From contig CM068369.1 in the NCBI GenBank assembly GCA_034769895.1, positions 148,776,574 through 148,840,573 on the forward strand: 64,000 nt of DNA. Direction: 5' to 3'. The stretch is from Magicicada septendecula. Taxonomy: Eukaryota > Arthropoda > Insecta > Hemiptera > Cicadidae. Under the pieces are notes generated by a model. That model did not search any database. It saw only the letters and a program-made list of their open reading frames with translations, and was not told the DNA's origin. Position 1 is the stretch's first letter. Each line of letters begins with the position of its first letter. Of the stretch, positions 22,671 to 35,664 are shown one piece after another. The position numbers and the translations under genes are program-made.

Positions 22671-23447
22671 ATTTTAATAATACTAACATTTAACTAATTT
22701 CTAACATGGCCTATTTACATATTAATGGGTTTAGTCACTATTGACAGTGTTTTCTTTCCCTACATTATGAGTTTATTGCCTTAATTATTGTTTGTTATGT
22801 AGGCTTGTCATACTTCATGGAGTTACCTTACTGTATGCTTGGTATTCTATACATATTATTCTTATTGTTATTCAAATGATAATTATGATGGTCTCAATGA
22901 CATTGTTATCAATGTGCTGCAGTTCATTCTGCATTTGTATTTGTTATCACCTTGGTTTAGTAGTTATCAACATTGCATGCAGCTAGTTGTTACTATAGTT
23001 TTGTTGTTATTATTGTTATTTTGCTTATTTAGATAGTTATCTTGGTTGAATTTATTCATCTGAACAGTATTCTGTCCTACTTCAAGTTGTTAGTTGAGTT
23101 ACTACTTTTATGTAATAAGTTTATAACATAATTTGATTGCATCATGCATCTTTGTTATTGCAAGCCTATAGTTATATTGGATTACATTAATATAGCTATT
23201 ATATTTAGTTATCATATCATCTATTGTGTACAAAACGTTTCTTATATCATCTAGTTACTTCCTAGCTCAATACATTCTGGTTGGATATTATTTTGATTTT
23301 GTTTTTCTTAAGTTTTAGTGAGAACTGGTTGCCCAGATTAGGTTATGTTGCATGTTTGGTAAACAGTAATGTTTTGCTGCTGGCTGTGTATTTCTGCATT
23401 AATCTGGTCGATTGGCTTTCATTCAATGTTTGTACATTGGTTATTCG

Positions 23448-24212
23448 CAGGGGCGGATCCAGAAATTTGCTCAGGGGGGCACATTCTGGCAGTTTTGGGC
23501 CCCTCCTCTCCAGGGGGGGGGGAGGTGTTGTTAGAAAAAAATCTTACTATCAAAGTGTCTGTTGAATCAAGCGATATAAAAATTAATATAAATAAATAAA
23601 TAATTAAATATATTAATATAAATACAAAAACATTAGTTTTTTAACATAATTTATTTATTATTGTATTATTATTATTTGAAAAATAATAAAACAACCTATT
23701 TTGATTTTAGAAAGTATAATGTATTTGTACAATTTTGAAATAATATAAAGTAAACTTATAACAGGAATTTTTTATTTAATCTATTTAAACTTTCTTTAGA
23801 AATTTGACTTTCATTTCATTTATAAAACTAATCTAATTTTTACACCATTACTTACTCTCGATACAATAAGAATAAGTGTTATCAATAAGGAAAGTAAAAC
23901 ATCTAAATAAAAATAAGCACAAATACTAATATAGAATTATAATTTACAAAAATACACATATTCATTATCAATATTCTGATCTAGAAATATTAGGTGTGAA
24001 CGTATTTTATATAATAAAAAATTATAAATTAAAAATAAAATTGCGATAAAAAATAAAATATAGTAATTGTTGTAAAATATTCGGGTTTCAAAGGGTTAAC
24101 TAACTGAAAATATCATAATTGCACTAGCTACATAATTCATTTTATCCAGTATATTTTCGAACCGTCTGGGGGGGGGCACGTGCCCCCGTGCCCCCCCTTG
24201 GATCCGCCTATG
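23448..24212. mobile_element. hAT MITE, 8-bp TSD gttattcg
   Basis: Starts CAGGGGCGGATCCAGAAATT and ends CCTTGGATCCGCCTATG, an imperfect terminal inverted repeat of the 'CAGGGGCGGATCCA' hAT type. Both flanks are gttattcg (23440-23447 and 24213-24220), an exact 8-base duplication. G-runs near both ends (23512-23522; 24170-24198) and an AT-rich core with no coding frame fit a 765-base MITE. It split repeat copy A after that repeat had inserted. Confidence 0.9.
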
Positions 24213-24752
24213 GTTATTCGTTATTATTATTGTACCTTTGGTTTACTCTATTATTGTTAATTAGTGGGTTTTTACTAACATCAATCCAACTGTACAACTG
24301 GTCATTTATATTTTGGAACCTAGTCTTCTTTTAACGTCTACACATCATTTAGCTAAAATAAACGTATCCTATTCTTATTCAGTTTCTTGGTGACTCTTTA
24401 TCTACAATACTTAGTCCTTATTGATTACAGTTTATTCTACATGGACAAGGAATGTATTCATCAAATGAGTTGTGGTCAGTGTTGAGTTTACCATACAGCT
24501 TAGGGATTTATATTATGTAATTAATTAACATTTCTTCTTTCTTCTTAGTACAATTATTCCTTCATAGGTTTATGTTAGTTCTTTATATTTCAATTTCTTT
24601 CCCTTCTTTCTTGTGTCCGGTCTGGATACCTTCCTTCTTTTTTTCTTCACTGATCTCTTTCTCACTCTTATTTATTTTATACATAATGTTGTCTTCACTT
24701 GTCTCCTTCGCATTGTTTCTTCTTTCTTCTTTCTTGAGGTCGTTATCGTTGT

Positions 24753-24940
24753 GTTCTTCTCACTGATTCTTCATTCTTCTTTTGTTTGAGTTTTCATCGT
24801 GTTCTCCTCACTGATTCTTCTTTCTTCTTTTGTTTCCTTGTTCTTCTCACTGATTTATTTCTCTTCTTTTGTTTCCGTGGTTCTTCTCACTGATTTATTT
24901 CTCTTTTTTTGTTTCCTTCTTCTTCTCACTGATCTATTGG
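24753..24940. repeat. Minisatellite, 39-49-bp unit, about 4.5 copies
   Basis: Units start at about 24753, 24802, 24841, 24881 and 24920 with 'ttcttctcactgatt' followed by a C/T-rich part and 'cttttgtttcc'. Copy B reaches the equivalent place at the very end of the window, where 'cttctcttcaccgattcc' appears, so the array may be internal to the repeat family. Confidence 0.8.
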
Positions 24941-24960
24941 GTAAGGTATGTCAGTCGTCT

Positions 24961-26158
24961 CGTCTTTAGTCTTCTTTTCTTCTTTATTAGTATATTTACT
25001 AGTAATTACTCCTTCATGATACTTCACTTATTTTGACCTATGATACTTTCTCCTTCTGTATCTATGGTGGTATTCTTGACCTTTTATGTATTCTTAACAG
25101 TAGTGGCTTTCAAATTAATTTTCGGTACGTTGGTGGATGTAGTGTTATATGTACCGTTACAATACTCACAGACATACTGTAGTTGTACATACTTTGCTAG
25201 GTAGTACTTTCTCGAAATTCTAATAACTCTCCCTCCGTCCTTTAGTTTTACAGAACAAATCTATCGTAGTTTTCGTAGTGAGGAGACATGTACTTCAAGA
25301 TAACAAAAATGAATTTAAAGATGAAAGATATTAAAGATGAAAGATGGGAGATGATAGAAGTTTATGCATACTACCTTTAGTGCTGACAGGATAATGTACG
25401 ACGCTGGTTGGAAGTGATTGCAGAAAAGTACTCGGCCGTAATGTGCATAGTTTAGAGTGGAGTGGAATTCTATTACCGTCATCAACATCGTCCACTTCTC
25501 CTTCGCGCGGCTGGTAAGTAGAAATCAATATTTGTTGGCACTTCTCTTACATACTCTGAAGGGTTCTGATTTCAACATTACTAGTTTTGTCCTAGGGGAG
25601 AAATTTAAGTTCATACTCTAACATTTTTTAATACATTGATTATTGTAACAAATACGTTACTAGAAAACAATCATACGCCACTAACTATTATAAATTATTC
25701 AGAATGTCCTATAATTCTTTCACACTTAAAATATACTTAACCTACACTCGTTACTAATGTGTAGACGACAGGTTTAATGTTTATTTCTTTTACTGCGATT
25801 ATTATTACTTAGCAATGAAAACACAAAATTCTTGCATCATTTACACTTATCTAAAATTACAGAAGTTAATTCGTTGTTGCAGCTGTCACAGGCGTCACTG
25901 AGACGTAAGTTAGAATATTTCAAGTAGGCCTACTATAAATTATATTTAAACAATTAAAGCATAGTAACGTCCTATGTAGTTCAAGATTAAATGTTTTTAT
26001 AAATTTTAAAAACGCAATTTTAAATAATTTTTTCATTTATTATAATAATTATGAGAGGTCTCTGAAATTGCTGAGTTTATTAATAACTGTATTTTAGAAT
26101 TCTACTGTAATAACAGTTGCAGATTCTAATTTCAGTGACTAAGGATACAGTGTTTATT
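24961..26158. other. Stretch without recognisable gene
   Basis: Contains a short repeated 'aaagatgaaagat' patch (25317-25350) and a GC-richer piece at 25390-25520 bounded by AG and GTAAGT. That piece has stops in all frames I read, so I do not call it an exon. Confidence 0.45.
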
Positions 26159-26850
26159 TAGACTTCTGTAACTCAAACCTTTGACGGAAGCACACATTGG
26201 GCAACGTACTATAGCCAATTTGAAGCGCCGCATGCACAGATAATTGGACAGGTAAAGAGAAGGAAGCTTCACTTGTTCTCGCTTTAAAAATACCTGCAGC
26301 AGAGCTACTACATAAATTGCCACCTGAAAGCCAGAAGTACGTGTACGCCTGGGTATCCTGGAGTTTAGCCACTAAATGCTCGTTGCAGACATTGTCGATG
26401 AAGTGATTCTTGGCACGAGCATTACGAACGCCTACGGATTTGTTGTGGACTTAAGAGAGAACGTCTTGTGAAGGTTGGCAAACAGAAGACAAAGCTTTGT
26501 ATGGCTAACATGACAGGGTTTGGTAACCATTCGATTAAGCAAGTGACATTGGTCGAAGAAAAAGTCAACAGGTCTAGTCTAGTCTAGGTGTAACGGCAAA
26601 ACAAGTGATTGGAAAGCCAACTATTGGAGTCAAGGATAAACCCTTGTTTGATCCTGAGTTAATAATAGCGCCCGAGGGAAAAGTTGCTGGTTGCTGAAGA
26701 TGAAGTTACACAAGAGGTTGTTGACGAGAACCAAACAGGCTTGGACCAGCTAAAGGTGTATAGGTCATCAGTATATGATACAGGGGGGGTGACTCCAGCA
26801 AAACTAGTAGTTGAGCGGGTAGTTCGTCTTCCTGAGGACAAACAGTAGTA
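26159..26850 (+). pseudogene. Gypsy gag remnant
   Basis: TFDGSTHWATYYSQFEAPHA (around 26178) is homologous to the gag-like segment of the Gypsy fossil at 13130, followed by similar helices (LALKIPAAELLHKLPPESQK, around 26275). The sequence to about 26850 reads as further degraded coding DNA. No LTRs were recognised around it. An old, broken fragment; minus-strand frames here are shadows. Confidence 0.6.
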
Positions 26851-28174
26851 ACAAAGTTTAAAACACTTGTTTAAAACATTTTGAAATTTAAGTTTGTAAA
26901 ACAAACACTCCATTACAAATCTGAGGTAAAGGTAACATCAAAGACAATCTATTGTAATACTTCTTTCCCTGGATTTATTTGTATTTAAATAAAAAAACTA
27001 AATTTACTATTTAATTATCTAATATTGAAGAAGTATAAAGAAAGCTCTTTGTTATTATCCCAAAAGTCACTATTTCTTTGTTGTAACACAGTATAACTTC
27101 AGGTTAGTGAATACTTGTTTTGTACTTCCATGTTTAACGGTTTATAACACTTATCATTGTGCATCTGTAAGTATAACTGTAAATTTAGCATTGAAAATGT
27201 TTACTTAGAATGCTTTCAGTACTTTTACAAGTATCCATTATCCAACATTCAGACGGTGCTCAATCAACATAATACAATACCTGTCGAGGCTTGTTCACAA
27301 CTGAACAACGAATCCGAACTGCACTCGAATTCTGTCGATGAAGAGAATCCTATTTAATGAGTGGTGCGTCGCCTCTCAAACTGTCGCACAGTACTGGTGC
27401 TTCATTACAAATATTACTCGTCCCTTCATTACAAATACTGTATTACTCACTCTAAATTGGCTGTATACCAAAAATTACTAGTTGATTGATTGTTTAGAGT
27501 GTCGGCTGATTTTGGTTCTTATACACGTGCGGGTCTCCACTTTCGATCTTTGCAACAACAAAATTGTTATTCAAGTATTTCGTTTAAAACGTATTAGAAC
27601 AATCACTTTACATTACACTTTTCAATCTTAAAAGTATTGAGACATGACGTATATAAAAAAAAAGGTTTTATACTGTGTTATACCCATAGAATCGGTAAGC
27701 AAATGACAAATTCTGTAAAAATGCTAAAAACACACGTACTAATGTTTTCTTTTTACCTGAGTAATTATTATTTAAATTTTAAAGAACAATAAGAAAAAAA
27801 GAGTGAATGCAAATTAGTATTCAAAGATCGTAATGGCTGCGACTGGTAGAGCTTATGTAAAAACTAACCACTTAAGCTTTGTAATGGGCTGTCTTTACGG
27901 ACACATTTAGAATCACAAAGCATTGATTTACTTTGTTTTGACTAAAACAAAGGTTTATCAATAAATTAGTCAAAGCTGTATATTTTGGATATCATTTCGT
28001 TAGCATAGACGACTACAATCCTTGAAGTTAACCGAATTTAACTCTATGCTATAATCAAAAAAATCTTTCCAGTACCTCATAATTCCTTTCAAATAAAGAA
28101 AATGTTGTCTAAAGTTTGTGCCACACCAAAAACGTTATAACTAGATTTAAAATTCGTTAGTTTAAATAATGTTT
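26851..28174. other. AT-rich stretch without recognisable gene
   Basis: AT-rich DNA. The frame at 27157-27357 has no known domain. It ends in the gttt (28171-28174) that borders the next LTR element. Confidence 0.5.
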
Positions 28175-29541
28175 TGTGCCGGAGTTTGCACAATCCGGCG
28201 TTAGAGGAAATGCAAGTCCTAGCTTTTCTGATTCGGATAAGTGTCTAGTTACTAGTTGGGAAGAGCAATTTCGGTGGCAATGTTTCGACTGTGAACGCTA
28301 TCTAGCGGGCGGAGTTCAGGTTTCGTTTCGGATCACATGGTAATTGTTCAGTTCCGCTCTGGCTCTCACTGCATAAATTACTTCAGCTGCCTCCCTCGGT
28401 CTAGTAGTCTTCTTGGGTGTTGTCTTACTCATCCTTATGGCAGGCTAAGTGTTCAAGACTCACCGGTAAGTGCATTATATACATATACATAATAATTGGT
28501 TGTAAGAAATTTTAAATTCAAAACTTATTCATTCCAGATGCGAATAAGTAGAATGCACGTGGTGTCGATCAGATGTGTGTGAGTACGGTGAGATATTTAA
28601 TTAATGTTGTTTTATTTGAATACCGCCTGTAATTGTATTAACTATTGTTCATTCAGCCTTGTATAAAGACGTAACCGAATTAAGTAATTTAGTAAAAACT
28701 GTATCTTGTTAACTATGTATGAACGCACATGGGAAACCGGAAGTGTGGATGTTCTTGGAGTAAATCATTTAATTGTAAACTTTAAGATCGCCCTAGATGA
28801 AGTACTGTGTATCCGTCAATTGTCTGTAGCTGATGGGCCTTTAAAATATTCGTTATTTGCAAAACTTTTGATCGAATGTAACGCCACGTGGCCAGTGGGC
28901 TGGGAGCATGTCAAGATATGTTGAGCCTGGTCGAAGCCGGTGTGCGTTCCTCATTACTGTGCTTGGTTATAAGTGAATGATGATCATTTATTAACATATA
29001 AATCAAATAAAATAATTAAAATTTTTTATGCATTATTTTGAGTTGGTTGGGAACGCTAGTTCGGGTGTTTGGTATACATGACAAGTGTGCAAGCATTAGT
29101 GGACAGTACATTAATCATTTCGAATATTTAGAGTTCTCGCCCAAGAATGGAGATCCGACCACAGCTTGGTGTGCTGCCACCTTCACCAGCTATGAACCAC
29201 TGAAGCTTCGTCTATGACCGAGGAGGGACGACCAGCTGCCGCCAACAACGAGGAACCGCCCGCTCCGTATGAGGTGATATAAACTCTTTTTTTTATTTTA
29301 TCCTGGCCCGCGGAACATCCCATGTGAGGTGTTTGTGCTATAGCAGTTTAACTTTATTCAGCGACATGGTTAAATCGAGGGTGTGTCGGTAAGACAATTT
29401 CAATGTAAATTAAACTTGATAATACAGTACAACCGCATGCTATTGTAAGTTGACCTGTGTGAGGGTACCAGAGCTCTTTTCGTATGTATTATGGGTGAAA
29501 AAGTTGTAAGGGAAAATTTGTTCTAAATTAAGTATAAAGGT

Positions 29542-29889
29542 ATGATTTTCTTGATTCCGAACCGGCTGGTTCGGATGTCTTTCTTAGATTATTACTGGGA
29601 TTTTACATTTTATGACTTTCCTGTATACAAGGGTTTGGGGGGGTTGTTTTTCTTATTCTGTTTCCGGGTGTTATTTTATAAATGGGTTTTCTGCTCACAA
29701 GGTAGGCACCTGTTGGTGCCATTTCATGCAGGTTTTCTACGGGTCATACTTGGTCAGGTCAGGCTTGCTCTGGTACACTCATGCAGCCGGACGAATACAG
29801 CATGTTTTATTTTATATATGCACAGATGGCTGAAATTAACATTTTCTCTTTCTTTAAGGTCTATATATTTAATATTTTGGAGATTATAA
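29542..29889 (+). other. LTR-internal reading frame, unrecognised
   Basis: 115-residue frame starting MIFLIPNRLVRMSFLDYYWD; its counterpart in the 3' LTR (41266-41616) is 116 residues. The two are similar because the LTRs are similar. Aromatic- and Leu-rich with no known domain; probably a chance frame in T-rich DNA. Confidence 0.2.
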
Positions 29890-30150
29890 AATTTTACATG
29901 GAATGATATTGTACAGGCGGTACCTATATTTTTGTAACTTAGATCTTCTGGCCATCATATGCTAAACCTGTTTTTGTTAATTTTTGTTATTATCAAATCC
30001 TTATGGTTAAATAATGACTAGGTATATAATTAAATAAATGAATAATTTTTAAACAAAACAAAAAATAATTTGTTGAGTTATGAGCATGATCAGTTCAGAT
30101 TGAGGGGAATATATATATATATTTATATATATTTATTTATATTTATATAT

Positions 30151-33100
30151 TGTAACATAACAAAATTATCACACTAAACATTTGAATTAATGTTACATAA
30201 ATAAAAGAAAAAGTTCCATAGTGAGTGAGAAGAATAAATTGTTTAAGGATTACACTAGAAACTGTATAATTAAGTCTATAAAATGTTAATAAAAATGGAA
30301 GATAATAAAGAAAACCATTAACTAAAATAACCTACTATGAAAAAACCAGTTAAACCAGCAGTATACCCAGTAGATTGGGGAAGCAGTACAAAAAGGGAAG
30401 GACCATAAAAAAGGAAATAATCTGTCATGAAACCATTTTAATAAGGAAACTACTAATGTGATATTTGAAGAAGGGACAAAACATATCAAGATTCCAACAA
30501 AGAGACCAGAAACAGGAAGAGATATGCCAAAACAAAATGTTAGTCATATAATAAATACCATGAGACAAAATTGAAACCGATATAGGTAAACCCCAAACAA
30601 GTTACAAGATACAATACTATAAAACACAAATTGTATATTAGTTGTAAGTGTAATATGTTAAAAAATATGTCAAAAGAGACTACCATAGTGTATAACTCAC
30701 TAAAAAGACTACCAGAGTGTAGAATCCAATAAAGTGAAGTGAGATAACAAAATTAAGAAACTACAGAGTGTATAGTGAGAAACATAGTTAAAAAATCTAT
30801 GAAAAAATCTTCAATGAAGTTTAAGTATTATAAAAAGGCTACCATGAGTGTAGAATAATAATAATAAAACCATTGGAATGAAAGACAGTCTAAGGACTGA
30901 CAACATTACCAGTAATAAGAGTTTTTAAATTAGATATACGAAAAACTATTACATATAAAATGTTTTCTTTAATTATAGCTAAGTAAATGGTGAGAAGGAC
31001 AAAAATACCAAAGGACAGTTCATAACTGAAGGTATGACTAATATTAAGATGTTTGTTATTTATTATTAATTAGATAATATTTTAGATGTAAGGTGTAAAT
31101 AGATACAAGATGTTTTTTGATCACAGTTAAAGTGTTTTCAAAAGAAACATAATACACAAGACAGTTAGTGACTGACAGTGTTACTAGTAATAGGAGTTTT
31201 TTATTTTTTTTTTAATTAAATTATGTCTAGGATAAGCTATTTTGTTATCATTTGATGATACAGTAAAAAATAATAAGAATAAGATGTTTTTGTTAAAATT
31301 AGGTGATATATGGAAAATAGTTGATAGTAAGATGTTTTTGTTAAAATTAGGCATAAGATGTTCATGTTATGGTTCAATGATGTTATTAGTATAAAGAAAG
31401 TTTAGTAGATACAAGATATTCTATTGTATTTAAAATCATGTCATTTAATTTTCCATTGTGTAAGTCAGAGAGGCAAGTAGGGCATAAAAATGTAATAATT
31501 TTATTCAAAACAGTAAACCATGTATAATGTACAAACAGACCAGCCAAGACACCATTGTAGTAAACACAGAATGGCCTATAAACCAAAAAATTATCTATCA
31601 AAGAATTAATCTATGTAATAGGAATAGAATTCAATACATACAATACAGAAATTGAAAATATAATTAATACAGATACAGTTAATAGCAAATAGAATGACAA
31701 AAGAAAGAAAATTAACTTCTTTTGGAAACAGTCAAAAATAGGCTTATGATAGTAATCAAATCAGACTAAACAGCAAATTAATCAATATTGAAATGTTTTA
31801 ATAACCAAATTATTAACAACAAAGTAATTACGGAGTTATTAGGTGTATTCCAGGGAAATATTATACCGAAAAAACAAATAAAAACCTTTAAAACACTGAA
31901 TTTGTACAAAATATGGGGCATACAATCATTATGTAAAATTGTAATTTTTGGGCTTAAATGAGTTTGAAACAAACCCAGCTATATATCAAAAGATGTAAAA
32001 TTAAATAATCAATATTACTGAATAGTTAGATTCATGTAAAACTAAGAAATATTTGAAATACAGTAAAAAATAAGAAAACTTGTTATGTATAGTTAGATAG
32101 TGAAACAAGTCTTAGACAGATATTTTATAATTAAACAATATGAAGAGGAAAAAGACATACCACAAATTGCCCTAAAACGACGACGTTGCGTCTATTAGTC
32201 TATGGTTAATCGCAAAGCTGAACAGTTGAAAAATGTGTTAGTGGAGTATTGAAAACCAAATAATTTGTATTAAAACCAAGTGTGGTTATGTGGCGTGTAA
32301 CGGAGATGAACTAACAAGTGAAATAACATTATCTATCAATGTCTAACACTTCACAAATTTCCAAAAACACAGTATAACACCATAAAACGCAACACCAGAA
32401 ATCGACAGCCATTTTGAACCATTTTTGGAACGAATTCACATAAAACCAACACGCATAATTGAACACTACACTACACAAGAGATCCATCCAGAATTCGACA
32501 TCCCAGACGACGAGGGGACATTCAACACGATATTTTGGACCAACACCACTTCGCAGAAAAGGGAACATCGTTTTATTTCTGTGGGAGAAGATCTTCAATT
32601 CCAACGGCATCATAGCAGTTAAAATCGAGCAGACGGCGGCCATTGCTGAATTTCTATAAAGACGATCAGCCAGTGATTCCTGGAGAGGAGTGACGTCATT
32701 TCTTCGACTTGGTTCGAAATTTAAATAATTTCTTTCTAATTGACAATTGTAATAATAATTCTGTTCTATTTCAGATATTAACATCTAGTTTAAGAATACC
32801 TGTTAAATGTATCTTGTTCCTTGCCCTCTGACCATTTCGACTCGTTAAAAGAACCATAAATTTAAACTTGTAAAAAATATATTTGTTGATTTTTCTCACT
32901 GCCGACTGTGGCGAATATTCGCCAGTGCCTGGGACATGCGCAGTTTGACTGGCGCACAATTTTGAATGAATGAATAAACGCAAATCATTATTCAGTTACC
33001 AGCATTGTTTTTATTTCTACCATTAATGTTATTATTATTTTTTATTAAGCAAAAACATAATTCACATTGAGAGAATAGATATAGAAGGAAATTACAAACT

Positions 33101-33432
33101 CGACTAATTAATTAATTATTAATTAATTAAATTAAATCATTCCATCAAACTCGATACAAGAACAAGAAAAAATATTTGCACAATTTTTAAAGTTTGATGT
33201 ATTTGTTATTTATCAATCCAACACACCTAGTTATAACATATTCTTATCATCAATATTTATATATTCTATTTATTATTACATTTGAAATTATATTACAATT
33301 TGACTAGCCTAACAGTGGGGCTAAAAGAAGAGCACAATACCTTTGTTATCACAAAAGCAACACACACAATATCTCTATATATTTCAATTATATTTATTTT
33401 ATTTTTATTTGTAATATTTTGATAATATTACA
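30151..33432 (+). mobile_element. Nested 3.28-kb TG...CA insertion, probable solo LTR
   Basis: Present in the 5' LTR and absent from the 3' LTR, so the borders are set by comparison: it starts TGTAACATAAC and ends ATAATATTACA, with atat on both sides (within a TA tract, so the duplication is not certain). The ends are short inverted repeats (TGTAA/TTACA). It has degenerate subrepeats ('agactacca.agtgta' at 30681, 30711 and 30836; 'agtaata.gagtttttta' at 30910 and 31184), a GC-richer promoter-like part (32160-32760) and an AATAAA signal near 32972. These suit a long solo LTR of an unidentified family; a nonautonomous DNA element is the alternative. The small frames at 32329-32784 are unrecognised. 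Confidence 0.6.
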
Positions 33433-33745
33433 ATATATATAAATACATATATTATGTTCGACTTTTATGTTTGTTGTCAATGTGTTATAAACAGGGACTA
33501 TAAATGTATAATTATGTGATTTTGGACATTACGGGTTATTATGGGGTTTTGGAATTGTGATACATGCAATTTCACCTAATAACTGCTGTTACTGTTTGTT
33601 ACCAGAGAGTTTAATTGCAAGTCCCATCTCACTGGGCCCAGCGCATTTTTTTTGCTTCTCTAGGCCCTCTGCCTAGTTTTAAATATCTAGTGGCCCCTCT
33701 TAAAAAAAAAATTATAAAGTATTAAAAAAATAGAGGGGTTACATT

Positions 33746-33760
33746 TGGTAGCAGAGCATG
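33746..33760 (+). promoter_or_regulatory. Primer binding site, initiator-tRNA-Met type
   Basis: TGGTAGCAGAGCATG, two bases after the 5' LTR, matches the complement of the animal initiator tRNA-Met 3' end (TGGTAGCAGAGGATG) at 14 of 15 positions. This is known to prime reverse transcription in many LTR retrotransposons. Confidence 0.75.
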
Positions 33761-34420
33761 TTTGTATCTAGGGTTCTACCCTTGGGTCCTTGGGTGTGAC
33801 GGGGCTTGCAAACTCAGAAAACATTTGGGGAAAAATGAAACTTAAAAAAAAAGAGATTAACACACAGGTCAATGTTATATCATGTTTAATGTTTTATATG
33901 TGTATGTGAATGTATAATTGTTAGCTTGTTTGACTTGTGAGTCTGATCGCACCACGCGGAAGGCATTAGTAGTTAGAAAATTTTGAGATGTTGAACTCCC
34001 GTGGGTCTTAAGCGTTGCATGGGGGATAGAAGGTATTAGTAATTCGAGGTCGAATTATAGCGCGTGGGATTAGCGGGATGCGGTATGGCCCGATCGGAGG
34101 TCGGTGCCGTCGCTGACTTGATTCATGTATAGAGAAATTTTGGAATTTCATGCCGATTGAAGGTTGTTGGCTACGTGTTGGTGAGGCGTTGTATGTTGTG
34201 ATTGGTGTTAGGTATTGTGTATTCTATGTTCATGTTGGTTGTTGCTTGTTCTCTTCTGTGATGTCAACGAGGTTGGTTCAGGAGTGGGTCAGGTCTCCGC
34301 AGGGCTAGGGAACCCGGGGGTCTGTTCGAAGGAAGGATCAGTACTCGAAGTTTCTAATTGATTTCTTGTTAATTATTGTTGCGTGTTGTGTGGGTGTAAT
34401 ACTAGTCGAGCGGTTGAGGG
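33761..34420 (+). other. Leader between primer site and gag
   Basis: About 660 bases of untranslated leader, GC-richer than the flanking DNA, with no domain-bearing frame. Confidence 0.6.
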
Positions 34421-35664
34421 ATGAGCGGAATTAATCCAGACTTGTTTCTCAAACACGAGCTCGAGTTCGAGATTAAGTCCCGGGGTGGGAAGCCCCAGGT
34501 GGATGCCGCTTCCTTGAGGAAGCAGTTAAGGGACGCCCTCTCTGCCGGAGGAGCGACGTCCATGGTTAAAGTTACAGATGTGACGGCGGAAATGGAACTA
34601 TGCCAGGAGAAGTGGGGGGAGTTGCGGGAGGAGATAGAGTATCTGGAGTCGGCCCCATCCACCCTGAGGGCGAGGCAGAGAGTGCGGCAGCGGGTGGAAC
34701 ACCTACAACACCGACTCGAGAACTTGTCCGCCCAGACGACGATCGCCGAGGTCAGCGCTATACTGAAGTTGCTTACGGACCAGGTGGTGAAGGCATTGTG
34801 GAATTTTGAGCAGGGGCAATCTCACATTCCCGTGGACTCTCCTCAGCCACCTAAGTTAGACATGGAGCAGACGCCGGGTCCGCCGGCTCAGTTGCCTACT
34901 TTCTCGGGCGGGTCAGGCGTTGCTTATAATAAATTGCCGAATCCCCTTTCCACGATTATCCAGCAGCTACCGGTCCTAGATGGCCTGGATGTGGACAAGC
35001 TGATGTTGTTTTTAAAATCTTGTTCCAGCTGTCTGACTTCCCGGGCATGTCAGACTGCACTCTCATTGAGCTCGTGTATCTCTACTGTCGTGGGTCCATG
35101 GCTGAGGGGTCGCACAGACTTTACGATGTGGCGGCAGTGTGACGTCTTTCCATCGGGGGGTGTTGGACGCATGCATGCCTGGTAGATTGCGGGAACAACT
35201 GCGATATCGACATTGTTATCGGGTACAAGCAAACGGGGAGAGTTTCGCTGAGTTTGTGGTCAGCATCCGTGAGTCTGTAAGAATCTTACGGTTGGGACTG
35301 CCTGAGGAGGAGGTCGTGCAAATGATTTTCGAAGGAGTCACTCCCAGGAGAGGTCACGTTTACTTTTTGCCGAGTGGCCGCGCAGTTTTGAAGATCTGAA
35401 CAAGCTGTGTGTGTATCCCGGGCCATACAGGCGAATGATGGATCCCGAGGGCCCGTAAGGGCTAGTCAGTGCGAGTTTCGAGGGGAGGAACGACGTGCAG
35501 TTCAGTCCCAACCCCGACCGGAAAGAACCGCCGGCGATCGGGGCGGACTTTTGAGAGGTGTAGTTTGTTTTCGCTGTAGAAGACAGGGACATGTTGCCCG
35601 CAATTGTCCGGTGGGTGGTGTGCGTCCGACGCTTCCCCCGAGGGTCCGGTCTTCAAAAAACTAA
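34421..35664 (+). pseudogene. gag region of the large Gypsy element
   Basis: The first part (34421-35185) starts MSGINPDLFLKHELEFEIKS, a SAP-like N-terminal segment followed by helical, Glu/Arg-rich sequence (LRARQRVRQRVEHLQHRLEN). Capsid-like sequence follows, and at the end is a CCHC zinc knuckle, CFRCRRQGHVARNC (around 35570-35611), the nucleocapsid RNA-binding motif. Fossil, broken. Confidence 0.75.

Larger units (their letters stand above)
20440..24960. repeat. Unclassified T-rich interspersed repeat, copy A
   Basis: Collinear similarity to 62560-64000 (copy B). Anchor pairs: 20632 with 62741 ('cctaattcaacctatt' / 'acccaattcaatctatt'), 20805 with 62925 ('cctatacactaacataaa' / 'ctgtatagacactaacataaa'), 22918 with 63214 ('agttcattctgcattt' in both), 24270 with 63610, and 24605 with 63935 ('ggtctggatac' / 'gatctggatat'). 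Identity by eye is about 65%. The sequence is strongly T-biased on the plus strand with many 'ttattattattgtta' runs and no coding signal on either strand. Copy A holds extra DNA at about 20850-22670 and a hAT MITE at 23448-24212. The class is unknown. Confidence 0.6.
28175..33743 (+). repeat. 5' LTR, interrupted by a nested element
   Basis: 28175-30150 matches 39869-41780 and beyond; 33433-33743 matches the last part of the 3' LTR up to 'gggttaca'. The tip TGTGCCGGA...TCCGGCG forms a hairpin (28177-28200). A promoter-like region lies near 28340-28400. Frames at 28706-28924 and 29542-29889 lie inside the LTR and are not recognised. Confidence 0.85.

Noticed and set aside
25390-25516. Possible exon bounded by AG and GTAAGT
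   Set aside because: Every frame I read has a stop and there is no partner exon or known domain.
32329-32784. 151-residue minus-strand frame in the nested insertion
   Set aside because: No recognisable domain; it lies in the GC-richer promoter-like part where chance frames are longer, with overlapping frames on the other strand.
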